Part shown: positions 25,053 through 39,019 of the stretch, one piece after another
Position numbering within the stretch: position 1 is the stretch's first letter
Layout: every line of letters starts with the position of its first letter
DNA from: Poronia punctata
Lineage: Eukaryota; Ascomycota; Sordariomycetes; Xylariales; Xylariaceae
Direction of reading: 5' to 3'
Length of the DNA: 64,000 bases
Assembly (NCBI GenBank): GCA_022579005.1
Contig: MU401546.1
Coordinates: 78,181-142,180 of the forward strand
The notes under the pieces: generated by a model
Database searches by the model: none
What the model saw: only the letters and a program-made list of their open reading frames with translations
What the model was told of the DNA's origin: nothing
Program-made: the position numbers and the translations under genes

Positions 25053-26408
25053 TCTTTGCTTGCTTTTGCTTTGCTTTGCTATGCTTTGCTTTTGTTGTAA
25101 AGTCTAATCTTATCTCAAGTACTGCGAATGCACCATTATAAGATAAATCGTATATATATATTTACAACAAGACATATTTAGTATCTAGAGTAATACAGCA
25201 CGGATAGAAAGGTCTATACCTAGGTCGTAATAGTGTTGTGCTTGATCGTTTGGACCATGTAAAATTTAGGTAACTACCTAGGTTAACCAGGAGCAGGTTA
25301 TCGTGGTGATCTATCTAAGTGTACAGAGTAACAATAATCACGTGCAGTAAATACAATATTGAATGCTCTCTTGTCACGTGCAATTCCCTCGGAAAACTAC
25401 ATCTAATAAACCTACCCACAAGTTATCAAGGAAGTATGTATCATAGGTATGAAGAGCCTTTACGCTATGCATGATAACCCCCTCCAGTTACGAATAGGTA
25501 CTATCCATGCCATAAAGCGTTGGGATTGGTCCTAGGCTCTTAGTGTTCATCCTCATGTCCCCCTATTCTCACGAGTTCAGTTTACCATCACTGTGAAAAG
25601 GAGTCTATAGGTGACTCGTGAAAACCATATACTATAAATTTCATTGTGTGATTGACCCCCTAAGCTATCATAAAGCTGATGACACACCGGTCACGCAGCC
25701 TTTCGTAGTTGGCGGGAAAACAGCAAGGCAGAAGAAGCTAGCGAGGGAGAAGATGGTTCCTAGAAAATGCAGGGTATCAAATTCCACATGATGAAATCAC
25801 CACCGTCCTAATAACTATGGTTTTCCCAGGCGGCCCTGATGGTGTCAAACCCGCGACAAACCCATCATACCCCCCAAAAATGACATGACCCTGGCATCCA
25901 ATAAAAATAATCGTCATATCGTTAAGACACACCATCTTGCGATAAAACCCTCATCTTGTAATGAAAGGGTATATGTATCAGTCATCAGTCGTGAGTTGGA
26001 GAAACGAAACGAGGGAACAAAGTCGTATCGGACATGTAATGCTATCCTACTAACCAAAATATCCCCGACAACACGGGGAAACAAAAAGGCAAGATAACGA
26101 AGGGCGTAGAGGTTCATAAGTGACGTAAGAAAGACCAGAGAGATAGGCTGAAATGGAAAAAAAAAAAAAAAGAAAGGCAAATACGGTCAAGAAAGACGGT
26201 ATTCAACCATACCACACAACGAACATGGACTTGCGTCGCGTGGCGCATAACTCAGGAACGCTGCCGTGTACATTCAAGTAACACGTGAGATAATATAGAG
26301 TGACCATATGTTTGGTATCTGTCATCCTGCGGCTATACGTCGTAGATGCCACGTCAGAGTATGTATCGATATGCATCTTCGTAATTCGGGTGATCCAGTC
26401 CTCAAGAT
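25053..26408. other. convergent intergenic region
   Basis: About 1.4 kb between the FAD oxidase and the zinc-finger gene, which point toward each other. Both 3' untranslated regions should lie here; no gene is recognised. Confidence 0.55.
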
Positions 26409-28467
26409 TTAGAATGCTGCGGTCGTGTGCCCTTCGCTGGTTGCCACGGCCACAAGGGCATCTAGCCTGAGCATATCCTGTCTATCGCTAGAGCTCTCTT
26501 CACGAGGAGACCTCGGCTGGAGGCTCTCTTTCGCCGGAAACCCCGTAAATTCACTAATATTGGGATGTACAATACGATCGACACGGGATGGAGGGCCTGA
26601 GGACGCTTCGGAATGCGCCGATGCAGGGTTCTGCAGCCATGCCCGTCGTCTATAATCTCGGGGCGTAGCCGTCGAAGGCGCTGACATGGTATGTTGGTGG
26701 AAGGCCCTGCTGCGGACCGACATAGACGAACTCTCAGTCCTAACTGGCTCGTTAAAACGGACCGTCGGTGCTTTTGACCTGGTCCGATCCGCTGGTGCGT
26801 CCACACCCGAGTTGGGCTCGTAGGGCCAAGGACTTGAACGATCTGCCTGCGGCATAGGATTAGATGTGATGTCAAGCCGAGTCAGCCCCTGATGAAGACC
26901 CATATCCCAAGAACCAATACTCCGTCTCTCTTCCGGGTTGACCGTGCGTGCTGTGCTCGCTGTGCTGGCCGTGCTTGTCGGGCTTGACGGAGGGTAAATT
27001 GGCCGCGCATGGACAACTTCCGGCCCCCGACCAACCTCGGAAGACATCGACACCGAAGACGCATGTCTCCTCGCAGGCGACGCGGGCCGATGTGGCAGGC
27101 TAATGAAACTTTCAATACCGGGCAGCCGGACAGGAGACGTCGGCGTGTGCTGCTGCGAAGGCAGAGCTGCCTGGCGCAGCGGAGGACTTGGGTACTGGGA
27201 GGGAGTAACCATATTACTCAGGCGACTGCCAGGAATACCAGTGTTGAAATTACTTGAATCCGGATGCCACGTGCGCCGACGCAAGTCTTCGGTGCTGGAC
27301 ACAGATTCCCGCCTGGTAAACGTCGACGAGGTAGGTGAAGGATAGACACTGCTGTTCGCAGTAGAGGGAGTAGCGTTGGCGCCACTCATGCCGCCGGGAA
27401 CGGCGAGTCGAAAGGTTCCGCTCTGGGGCGAGTGGTGGAACTGGATCCCGCCTGAAGGCACACTAAGCCTTCGGCCTGGTGTCCGTGCATCTGCATAGAG
27501 GTTGTGCGAACGAGTATGGGACGAGCTAGGGGATGCCATAGATCCCCAATGAGGACTGTTCTGTCCTGTAGAGAATGTTGCGGATGTAGGAGTGCTGAAG
27601 TCGCTAGGCGACGGCGGACGGTAGGGGTAAGTTTCTACCCCATACATGAATCTCGTATCCGCCATGACCAGAGGCGGGGGGCGGCGCCGTACATCGTCTC
27701 TTGTGCTGAAGCTGGATCCTACCGAACTAATGCTCGACGTGGATAGGGATTTGGAATGACCCCGTACCGGTGCTCCCATGCTGCCGCCCGTCGAAGCCCG
27801 CGCCCGTCCAGGTTGCCTCACCCTTTCGGTCCGAATCTGCCGTTGAAACCTCGTCCCTGTCGCCGCCAGCGAGTCGAGTGGTATATCCTCGTTGACGTGG
27901 ACGGTTTGAGCATGTTGTCGCAGGTTATCTAAGCGCGAAAATCTTCTAGAGCAGTGACACTGGAACGGCCGTTCGCCCGTATGTTTCCTACCATGGTTTG
28001 TTAGTGAAAAGATCCTGAGAGCGGGGCGCCATCCCACATTACCGGATGTGTCTTGCTAGGTGCTCGCTCCGCGTAAAACTTAGTTTGCATGGAGGGTAGT
28101 CGGTACAGAAGAAGCGCTGGCACTTTTTCTTTCGCTGGGACTTCGAGCCATCTCCGTTGACGCTTTCATCCTCAGACCCGGCGCCATCTTCATTCCCGTG
28201 GCCTTCGCCATCGGAATCGTCCATGTCTACGTCTTCGGAATCTCCCCGCGACCCATGAGACTGTTGCCTGCTTTCGTGCCGCGAAACTTGATTCTCCTCG
28301 ATACTCTCAGGTATCCGTACGTCCTGGGGGAAGATTGAGCTTGGAAGTGGCAGCTGACCAAAGGCCGTTGTGGTCGGGGTAGGCGTTGTCGGGGATGGTT
28401 GGACCCGTTCGGGGTTGTTCGTGTCAATCGCCATCGACGAATTGACGGGACGGAAGGTTGAAGCCAT
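26409..28467 (-). CDS. C2H2 zinc-finger transcription factor, Rgm1/Usv1/Rsv-like
   Basis: Two exons (28467-28043 and 27987-26409) around a 55-bp intron give 667 residues; the splice lies in the linker between the fingers. Finger 1 uses C121, C127, H140 and H144 (CX5C spacing) with [14 protein letters not shown]. After the linker TGERPF, finger 2 uses C152, C154, H167 and H172 with [10 protein letters not shown]. The pair matches yeast Rgm1/Usv1 and fission-yeast Rsv1/Rsv2, regulators of stress and stationary-phase or carbon-source responses. Before the fingers is an acidic Asp/Glu/Gly stretch and a basic RKKK patch. The remaining ~490 residues are Ser/Pro/Thr-rich and disordered. Target genes cannot be inferred. 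The CX1C spacing in finger 2 is unusual for C2H2 in general. Confidence 0.88.
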
Positions 28468-29183
28468 CGTGTGTCCAGCCGACGGGCTTTCTTATCCTTT
28501 TCGGACGATCCAATCTTGCCGGATAGGATCCCAACGATAAAAGGGCGCCGAGTAGGAGAAGCCGGACTCGCGGAGGTTGGCGTCTCGAGCTAAATCGGGG
28601 AAAGGGAAGAGGCGGCGTCAAGGCGCTTATGGCGGGAGAAGGAAAAGAGGGGCGGGGTGTGTGGGAAATGGATTGATGAGTAGAGGATCAGTCGGTGCGG
28701 TTGCGCGAGCCTGAGTCCATACAAGGCACTGTTGACTTGTCTAGGAGTAAGACTTGTCTTGCCATTCGGCTATCGCGATGGTGTGTTTGAGGGAGATGGA
28801 CCAGGCGGCGGCGGAGGAATGCCTGATGCTATGGCCAGGGCAGACAGGGCGGCTGAAGCTGAGACGAAATCGACTGGGTAAGTCCTATTGGTGAGATGAG
28901 CCTGTAGCCTTTTGTGCAACCTGCAATGTACGACCCATAGACAAATGGCACCGGTCGCAAGGGGGAAGGCACAAACCTCTATAATGTGCTTAGCCACTTA
29001 CGGCGTTTATGTAGAAGGGATGTTCATCACAGCAACGGGGGAAGCCAAACGAAGTATGCAGGGGCGGACCAACCACCTGAGGAGCTGGATCCAGAAGTGG
29101 GAGTTGGGGCGACCAAATGTTCACATACCCGCCCAAATACGCACAATAAGGCGGACAATGACTGGGCCAAGTTTCGGGTTTAG

Positions 29184-29204
29184 AGTTTCCAGTTTCCAGT
29201 TTCC
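29184..29204. repeat. exact 7-bp tandem triplication
   Basis: AGTTTCC occurs three times in a row. Confidence 0.9.
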
Positions 29205-32200
29205 AGTAGGAAAAGCGCTCAATGCAAAAAAAAAAATCTCCAGATTGAGGGATGAGCAAACACGTCGAACAGAATGACAATTCTCCCGTATCCGGGATTC
29301 AGCGGGTTATTTAATCAAAAACTATGGATGAAATCTGAATGATATAGGCCGTTGGCGCAAGTGCTGGCATAGAAAATCGCATTCGCACGGCAAACTGGGC
29401 TGCCCTGCAGATGGTGCCTGTGGGAAATATACAGGCTCAAGATGATAGAATAAGTGGTGTTGGTTGTTGACAAACACTCGCATGCGTGGGCAGGGCAGTT
29501 TATGGTCGCAGCAGTGCGGGCAATGCCTAACTGTAACTATGATGCTGGGCAAAAGTCAACAGATGACGCTAAACACTTGCCAGAAAATAAGGTATAGCCC
29601 ATCGAACAGGAGAGTTTGACGGAGGCTCTCCCTAAAGGACGTCGAGAGAAACTGTAGATACCTAGTAGGTAGTCTAAAGTAATTTGAAACAACCTTATGT
29701 GGTTATGTGAGTGGGCTACGGAACTAGCACTAAAACAAAGGGGACTGGAGGAAGGTGTATCCTGATAACTAGCAGTAAAGGAACCCCGGACGAGTGGCCC
29801 CAACCTTCCCTTTCACTTTCCCAGATTGTTATGCTGAAAGGCGGCTTGGCAAGTATAGATTGTCATGCGCTGTACTGCACTGGACCATAACAAACCTCGT
29901 GTGTGCCTGGTAAAGTGGATTGTCAAGTTAAGAACGCCGGGTGTAATGGCGGCTCGGGCAATTTTACTTGTTGGATGTACTTGTAGTGGGAGTGCAAAGA
30001 CGCCAACGTAAGAAGCGGACATGCAAAGGGGCAATGTACCTTATCATGTACATATGATACCGGTATATACACGTAAATGTGGTGCGCAGTAGGTAAAGTA
30101 TGCTGGGCTGCTAGGTGGTGGGGTGGCAACTGCGCCGGGGGGCCGGTATATGCGCTTGGGGGGTTGCTTATAAAGCCGACGGACTTTGATGATGTAAATC
30201 CAGTTGGAAGAGGCAGTGTACGGAAGAAGTACTGCAAATCCATTAAAAACAATAGAGGAGATACCTATTGCATATATACTTGTACACGTACAATACAGTA
30301 GGTAGAACATTGCTGTAGTTAGTATGTACTTTATTTGGAAACTTCAAATAGGAGGGAGTATAGGTACAAAGTACGTCTACCTTCTAAAGTTTAGAGGGCC
30401 TGGGGAGGTAATGATGACGACTCTCCTTACTTTAGCCCTTCTCCTTGCACCCAATTGTCCAGGCTGACATACAGGTACCTAACACCAGACAAATAAGTAC
30501 TTCTTACTACATAAGGTAGACAATACTTGCACAACCCTAGTGGCTGGTAAGAAGAAAGAGGGGCAAGCCAACATCATGTAAATACATATAGATACCTATC
30601 AGACAGAACCTGCAAGTTGGTAGAGAGCCTGCACTCAAAGCAGGGGAACGTATTATACCAAATCACCTAGAGTATGTACCAAAGGCAGTTGCCTGCTAAG
30701 TTGCAGTACCTACAAGTATGTGTATGCTATATGTACTGTACTATACTTCTGTAGACTGTAAGGCAGGACAGGCTAAGAGAGGGGTAGAGGGGAAGGTAGG
30801 TACCTGCCTTAGCGACCTAATAGCAACAATACCTTACTAAACTAAACACCAGGAACTGTAGCGGGCCTGAATGCAATAGGTGGTACAATTGGATGTACCT
30901 GATGGGGACCTTACTTCCTCAGGTACTTTTGTTCGTACCTGCTCTGTACCTGTGTGAGCGTCTGCAACTTCTGTGGGGCCCCAAGTAGGTACTGTCTGTC
31001 ATCAGGCAAGGAACACATCTACCTTACTAGATCAGGTTAGGTACCGATCCTAGTGCGGGAGCATAGAACATGTAACTTATCTGCTTGCGTCGGCATGCAT
31101 GTGCAGCTCGACGTCAAGTCCAACCAGACAAGCACAAAGGGCTGTTTAGATGGTAAAACTGCTGCAAGATGTGCAGTTGTAATAAGTGTTAAAATTGTCT
31201 GCTAGGTAGGTAGGTAGTACTTTTTTCCTATGATTGCGCAATACCTATGCACAAATATCACGGTTACAACACAACAGAGTATGTATTATATATCAAAGCT
31301 GCAAAATGATCATGACAAATGCAAAACCACGACTATCCAAAGCATGATTATTCTTCTGATAACATGAATCAAAACAGGGTGCTTGTAGTATTTGTAGCAT
31401 ATGTAGGTAACTTGGGCATTCTTAGGTGTTGTCTTTGGAACCACAGATGCATCATTTACAAATGAAAATTTGGTCTAGTGGTACCTACAGATGACCAGAT
31501 AGACAGGAGAAGAGATACTACACAGGTATGTTGGTAGTAGACTATAGTACTAGATGAAGAATTAGAGGGAAATACGTGTACATAACATGCCAACAATCCT
31601 TTTCGTACACAACAAGGCCTACTTAGGTATGGTTTTCCTTTATGATCCTCCTTGGCCAGGTGCCTGACTCAGTCTTTGTTTCTTGCCTATCTCCGAGGCT
31701 CTGCGTGTTACCCAAGCAGCAATGGTGAGATATTATCTATATACACATTATGCCCCTTGTATTACACAGGTGCTCGACCCGGCTAGGCTACAGGATAAAC
31801 AGGGATGTACATCACTCTGTATGGGCAGGAAATCTTGCCCTTTTAGATGCTCTGATCATCCCTCGAGCCCCGGTCTGAAATTCCATGTTTCATGTAAATG
31901 AGTGTGGTGGCACTGATAGTTTCTAGAAGACAAGAACGCGCCTAAAAGATGCCAAGTGCAACTGCCCACGCTCTATCTAGTCTACCGATTCCATTGCTTA
32001 GGAAATCGGTAGTAGATTTATCACGGACCGGCCGAGGTTAGATGGTAGATATGGACTCTCCGGGACCTCATTATTGCTCGTAGATGTGTAATAGAATGAG
32101 CTGCTTGTCTTTAAATTAATAGTTCACGCATTGCTGCACTAGTCAGGCCTAGATCTTGATTTGAAGAATCAAGTAAAGGTGTGCCATATTCTTTAAGCAT

Positions 32201-34750
32201 GTGGTTTGTACGTCGGACTATGTACAACGTTTTTGTATGGCATTTGCACAGGTGAGCCGATACGCCTCATATAAGTAGAGAGAGCAAGTACTCCAGTTAT
32301 TGGCACACGGGCTATTTAATTCTGATCAGTCGGTATAAGACAACTGCCGTGCCCATTTGTAGCCATCTACTTGGTTAAATTGTGGTGGTTCTCGATGTAC
32401 CGCCTAGGCAATACATGATCCAGGTACGACCAAGCATACGGAAGTGCTGTCTCCTTCTTGGCTAGTACCTACTTCAGCTGCATAATGTAAGCACTTGCCC
32501 AACGCCGGCCACTCGGTCGGGCGCTACTTAATTCCATCGTTCCTGCCCCTTGATATCGGGACTCTGCTTACATGGGTTCATGATTCTGGGTCGTCCTAGC
32601 CCTAGGACTCCCGCTGGATCCGTAGTGAAGGAAACCAGGTTTTCTTTTGAGGAAAGAGGATCGTTAGAGAAGATTTGGAGTTCTAACTTCTGGCATCGTT
32701 CCCCAGCAATTTCATCTTCGTGATAGCTGTTGAGTCTTGACTACGGTATCCGAAATGCTGGTACCTACTTGGCGACGTTGTAAGCCCATAGGCTCGGGTC
32801 CAGCCAGTCATACACTTGAACCTACCCAGGGACCAGGCCGAATAGACGGCATCTGACGCAGCAGAACGGTCCCACAGCACGGCCCAAGATAACCAGTATT
32901 TCGGCCGCACCAATCATGCCGCACGATGCAAGGCACAGCAGGACACAACACAATGCCAACCCTTCATATGATCTTGTCTTACACACCATCCACTTCCGCT
33001 TACTACCGGCTACGGCCACGACCATGTGTCCTAGAGGCTTATCTCGCACCACTATTCACGTATGTATTTTTTCTTTTTTTTTTACTTTCTCGTTGGAAAC
33101 TGTAACTGCCGAGTTATCATATTTTATATTTAAGACGACATTATGTACGGATCGGCCTTGAGCACGGGATGCTGCTCTTTACTATCACGTGGTCTCTTCT
33201 TGGAATGCTGACGAATACCTACCTAGGTACGTTTAAACGTCATATTCTACGTTCTACAGTGCATGGTACCTCTGGAACAGTCCGCCTGCATCTACATCGA
33301 TTATGTATGGCTAGGTATGCAATGCACTTTAGTGAAACCTTCTTTTTGGACCACGCTCTTTTATTAATTCCGAGGCCGGCGGCGCACCTATAGTTGGTAG
33401 GAAGCTTGTACACGTACTGGGAATAACCTGACCGCTATTCTCTGTCGAGTGCGCCGTCGCAAAAATCAAAACGATCACACTGTATATTCCTGTACAGAAT
33501 GTAATTCGTTGTGTAGATGGAAATGTTATCAAGGTCTGACACACCACGTCCCTGTGCCTGACTTGGAAATGCTCCGGTCAGGTGAGCAAAGTAATGGCTG
33601 GTAGGAACATCCATTTTTTTTTTGCCTCTTTTAGCCTCAGTCTCGGCCCCATCTACGCCCGTCTATCTACGCAACAATATGCGCATTGATGATGTCTCTC
33701 AGCATCACCTACAGCCCTAGCGCGCTAGCTAGTGCCCCGCCCCCTCCCCCCTCACCCCTCCACCCCTACCCGATCTCCTTTTCTTTTCTGTGGGAAGGAT
33801 CCAACGTGACATTGAGACCAAGACCTTCTCAGATAGGTCTCAGACGTACCAGAGCAAGAAAACAGAATGGCTATCCGTTCATCACGATCATGCTGACAAA
33901 AGTTGCTCACGCAAGTTGCGCTAGCTCCCCGATACCCTCCTGGTCGAGACAACTCTTTTTTCCAACCTAGTGGCTAGCACCTGCGGCTCCATCCTAGCCT
34001 CTAGGGCAAGCTATAAGCGAGTCATATCACCAGTCTCTTTAGCGGTCTATTTAGCGGTCCAGATCTCCGTCCTTGTTGTTGATATGCAAGTAAATTTTAG
34101 GGCCCTTTTTGGCGATCTGGTTGCGGCTTGGCATGTGATGTGCCTGCTTTGTGGACAGACAGACATATATTAATAAAGCTAATAATGTGCCAGCTACTAT
34201 CCCCGCATTCCCATTCCCCGGTTTTTACTATCAAACTTGGACTATAGTCTAGGTTGTCCTACACGGTCCTACACATATGCAAACCTTACGCAACCTCCAA
34301 CTTACATATATGAGATACATACATATATGAATTAACGCTTCATAGTACATACCCACTATCCTAGACCTAAAATTACCTACGTGGACGTTGGTGGGAGGCG
34401 GGAACGCCGGAGATCGAACATATTTGCATGTCTTGAAGCCAACCCCTTCGTCATGTTTTTGATCCGGTAGGTAGGAGACGCACTCGGCGTCTTGTATCTC
34501 CTGCGCACTCTGTATCTGACGACACGAGTGATCTAATGCCAAGTCCCGGCCAGATGAACACAGGGACACTCGATAATTACGTGCCTTGGTTTGCGAGTGA
34601 GGTAGCTCTTCGGAGCCAGTCATACTGCCCAGTTTTTTCCCTCCTCTCCAGCTTGCTAATAGTATCAAAACAAGTTCAATTTTCCACATTCAACCTCGGA
34701 GCCATTGAAGCATGAAATATGGCGTGGAAACAATAGTTCTTTGTATTGAA

Positions 34751-34780
34751 CCTTGAACGTCACAAGCCTTGAACGTCACA
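34751..34780. repeat. 14-bp direct repeat
   Basis: CCTTGAACGTCACA is repeated exactly with a 2-base spacer. Confidence 0.9.
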
Positions 34781-35289
34781 GGGGGCTTGTTTGTGTCTGG
34801 CCTTGCTGAAAAATCGCTCATGTTCCCGCATATGAGGGGCGGAGGTAGAGAATAAAAGGGTAAACAAGACCAAGTCCAAGAAGACGAAGCCATCCGAAAC
34901 CATGAACCAAAAATTCATCAAAGAAGAAGAGGTTCTACCCCCGTCTCTTCCAAGAGAAGAAGGGGAAAAGGTTGGGAAGAGGAAGAAATAATGGATTAAC
35001 CCTAGGGGAAAACAATACAGGTACATGGGCGACTCCAGGCACAGTGGAATCCAAGGTGAATACCAGGACGCCCACCTCTTTAGTCCGCAAGCATGGCCGA
35101 GATACCCTCTTCTACCAGAATACCGGTACTATACTACTCCGCTCCCAAAGCCCCAGATATCTTCAGCTCAACCCCAGAGGACCGCATGACTGACCGCTGG
35201 GAGTGAGATTTTAAGCTATCGACAGGAGTCATGAGACCTCATGTAGGGAACTGTTAGTATTGTGTGGACCTCTATCGAACAGATTTGAA

Positions 35290-35306
35290 CCCCCCCCCCC
35301 CCCCCC
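35290..35306. repeat. C17 homopolymer
   Basis: Seventeen consecutive C residues just before an AT-rich island. Confidence 0.9.
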
Positions 35307-35309
35307 TCC

Positions 35310-35845
35310 CCATGAAAGGACATGTAGTAAGTAACGTAGTAGTTACAGTTTGACATATAGGTAAGACGAATTTGTTTTATTGATTAGAATTTTGAGGTTA
35401 ATAGACTTTAATAACCAAACAACCAAGCGTGTGTTGCAAAGTGTTAAAAGAAGCATTTAATAGAGAAGACCGGCTTACACGAGGACATGTCGAGCACTTT
35501 TTAAATACCATAATACTTTAGTACAAGCTGATCTATCTATCTTAACCGCGACGAATGGAACATGGAGGCTACCCCTTTATTATAAACAGACCAAACTCAA
35601 ATTTATAAACACAATTATATAACTCTTTAAGAATACCGGCGATAAATACTTAGTAAATCAAAGTGCAAATTGGTTATAGCAAATTGAACTTTAACAACTA
35701 TACTAAACGGCTCTCTTTAACAGCAAAATTGACTCTATTAATAATAGCTCTGCACAACGTTACGCACTAGGTTACTAAGCAAGCTTTATAAGTTATAACG
35801 TAAGTAAAGACATGATACAAAAAAAAAAAATTATTTCAAACTCGG
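35310..35845. other. AT-rich island, possible decayed transposon
   Basis: This block is clearly richer in A and T than its surroundings, with many TTAA and TATA words and stops in all frames. It ends at an A-run (35820-35830) and is followed by a GC-rich stretch with a CTGCCG repeat (around 35888-35910). Repeat-induced point mutation of an old element would produce such an island, but no transposase or reverse transcriptase motif remains visible. Confidence 0.3.
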
Positions 35846-38800
35846 GGCACACAAGCAAGCGCGCGCGCGGAGCGGCCACGGCCCGTCTGCCGCTGCCGCT
35901 GCCGCTGCCGACGATCCAATCCGGTCCGTCCCGTTGCAGACGCAGACGGGAAATTGAGGACTTACTAGGTAGATAATGACATATGTCTCACGTTAACGTT
36001 ACACTTAGATAGCTATTCTATTCTATTCTAGTCTAGTTAGATAATACTTCCTGGATTGAGTAAATGGTTTTTTTTTTCTTTTTTTTTTTAAACAGGAGGC
36101 ATCATTTTAAACGAAAAAAACAAAATTTAGATTTGGGATGTTAAGAGAAATGTACCTGACCTCATATTATTCCATTATCATGAAAAAAAATCGGCAAAAG
36201 CAGCCTCATCTATCTATCTATCTAATCGAGCAATTTGACATTCTTCACGCAGTAGGTTAGGTAAATTAATAAACTGATACCAGTACCATGTCTTAAATAT
36301 ATATACCATGTGACAGGACAGATACCTTCAGCGCTAAACAACAAGAATCCGAAACATTGAGTGGGAGAAACATCAACGAAGAAAAAAAAACATATGTCTT
36401 AGATCCTGCACTATTCGATCCGATCCTGTTGTTGAATTGAATTGAAACTTTGACTTGGAAATGATCACGGTTTTCGGCGCCTTCCGGGGTTTGTTTTGTT
36501 TTGTTTCGTGTTGCTTTTCTTTTTGGTGGGTTGTTAGGGAAGTAAATTGGACAGGACAGGACGGGATAGAATAGGATAATACTCAAAATGAAATAGCTGA
36601 CTTGCTGGCTTTTTGGCCCGGCGTGTATTTCCGTCGTGTTGTGCGATATCAGGTTTTGGCGAGCACAATATCCGATCCGGATGGGGATTCGGTAGTGGTA
36701 GGTAATTTTAGAAAGTACAGTGGAATGTGAGAGTTCTATCTAACCCAAGGTAGTCTTTCCTCGGCTACATGTGGGATTTGGGGTTATTATCTGAGATAAC
36801 AGGATTAACAGCGACGAGGAGGCTAGGTAACTCTAGAAAATAGAAAATTTCAAGCAGCAGAAAGGTTTTGTCCTACTAGGTTGTTGGACATATATTATTA
36901 TACAAGTTCTTGTCGCCTTGAAAAAGCCGTTTTGACCGAAACGCGATTTCTTATAGTGAATATACGAGATAGATCAAGAAAGACATCTCGATGAATTTTT
37001 GGTCATGATGATATTATCTCTTTGTAAGTAGTAGGCACTTGCTCTGTCTGTTCATGGCTAGATCTATTACTCGTAGAACTGAGTAAAGAACCGGGGGTTT
37101 AAAAGGGGAAGAACGCTATCTTTAAACCGACAAACAGGAAACTTGGGGGGTTTGCGGGAAATAATCATCATACTTCTGAAGCTGGTGAAGGTGTAAGTAT
37201 GTCGATACCTACTTGATAAAGTTACCTAGCGAGCTAACCTAGATCTCTTGAAACAAGTAAGCAAGGAAAGACTGTGGTGACTTGACTTGGCCACGATACA
37301 TCTGTAGTTTGCATCTGTCCGTGTTATGTTGGTGTAAGTTGTTTGTGGAATCTGGACGAAAAGTCCATAGCTCAGGTCGTTGATGGCCGATGGCCAACCT
37401 AGGGGAATGGTGATGAAGGCAGAGCTTGTTACCATGAATGTATTCTTCGGCATCGGACGAACCTTGTATGCATGATGACTAGTGAGAACCTACTCATAAT
37501 GATCCATGTTTTGACAAAAGTCCATGATGGTATCCTGTCTACCTAGTGCCTGTTCCGTTTTTTATTTAAATATAGGCACAGCCTCATCACGCCCCATCGA
37601 AAAGGCAGTGAGTTCAGATGTAGTCATCACCATCCAGCTCAAAAACCCCTGTCGAAACTGAGTAAGTGTTTCTTACAGTGGGGGGGGCTCGGAAATCCGA
37701 TTCCCCGGGGCTAGAAGGAAGGACAATGCAGGAACAGGACCTACCTATCTACTAGTACCTGGCCCACGTGGGAACTCCTACCTACATAAGATGTAACCTC
37801 GTGTTTACGGTACCTAGTAGTTTTAAATGGTGGAATGGTGATCAAGGAAGCTTAAAAGTCCAACGCAGATTGATTGATTACCTCAGTCAAGCTTATGATG
37901 TTGCTAATTTAAGAAAATTACGCACGTAATTCTCCTTCTCTTTCTTTCTTCTTTAGGCTAACCCAGGTATAAAAGTAGAGGTGGGGCACGACACTATATA
38001 TCAAAGTGCAGGTGTTTGCGAGTAGGAAGGTCCCAAAGTCAAGAAAACTAGGCGGCAGTATTTTGTAACCCGGCCGGTGCCGGGCTCGGCGTTAAGACAG
38101 GGGAGACTAGGTCCTCGTACAAAAAAAAGTAAGAATAGGTAGTATTATACCGAGAGGCTAGTCTAAACTGCTGCCTGAGGCGGATCGATGCTGCACCTCA
38201 TTCTATCATTACTTTACCTAACCTAGGTAAAGGCATTTATACTTAATCATTCCGGGATCCGTACCATGCCCAATCAAGTACAGCCTGCTCCAAACCGGTA
38301 ACCTTATTTTGACAGTTTTGAAGATACTTGGCAGACCAGGTCCCTTGTTCCTGGGACCTGCTGGGTGGGGTCTATCGTTGTTGTTGATGAGGCTTTTCGT
38401 GAGAGATCCCTGGGGACTGGGCGAAAAAAAAAAATACGAACTTTCCAACTCTATCCATTGAGGCTGAGCTAGGTATATCGAGAGAACATAGGTAATTGCC
38501 GTGGCAGAAGAATTTCGTGACGCAAGAATGGATGATTCTGGGGAAGCAGGGGCTATTGGCGGGCCGCTATAGCCTTTAGATCCACGCATCCTTCTAATCG
38601 GATGTCCGCCGTCTCGCGAGTTTTTGCCATAGGAACGCGACTTACTCATGAAATGCTGGGCATTGAAACATCCATGACTGGGTTACAAAGTGAAAAGGAC
38701 GTAAGGCATATATTATTTTTTGATGGAAACATCGATATGCATTAAACTGCGGTCTATCAATGCTGTTGTTTTTACTATAGAACTGGTTTATATTAAGATA

Positions 38801-39019
38801 CATTTCACGTCAATTACAAGTCGTAGTCAGTTGTTCTTCTTCTAGGTCGACCATGAATAACAATAAACATTTCCAAGGTCGCAGCGTAAGGGGTTGAGAC
38901 TCTTATAGAATATCTTGTCAGGATATATATACACTATCCCCATCCGATCATTACTTGCTAAAGGCTTATTACACTCTTGCCCTGTTGCGATCGAGTAAAA
39001 GGTACCTTTACAAACAGCT

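Larger units (their letters stand above)
28468..39019. other. 10.5-kb gene-poor region
   Basis: No protein gene, tRNA or intact transposon could be supported on either strand. The first few hundred bases are the zinc-finger gene leader and promoter. The interval from about 30.3 to 31.7 kb is dense in GTACC/TAGGTA motifs. Short direct repeats (29184-29204, 34751-34780), a C17 run (35290-35306) and an AT-rich island (35310-35845) are the main structure. A 146-codon frame at 34249-34689 is the best but weak protein candidate. Confidence 0.5.

Noticed and set aside
38218..38649. 143-codon minus-strand open frame
   Set aside because: Low-complexity and basic composition without a recognisable motif; no splice or promoter context.
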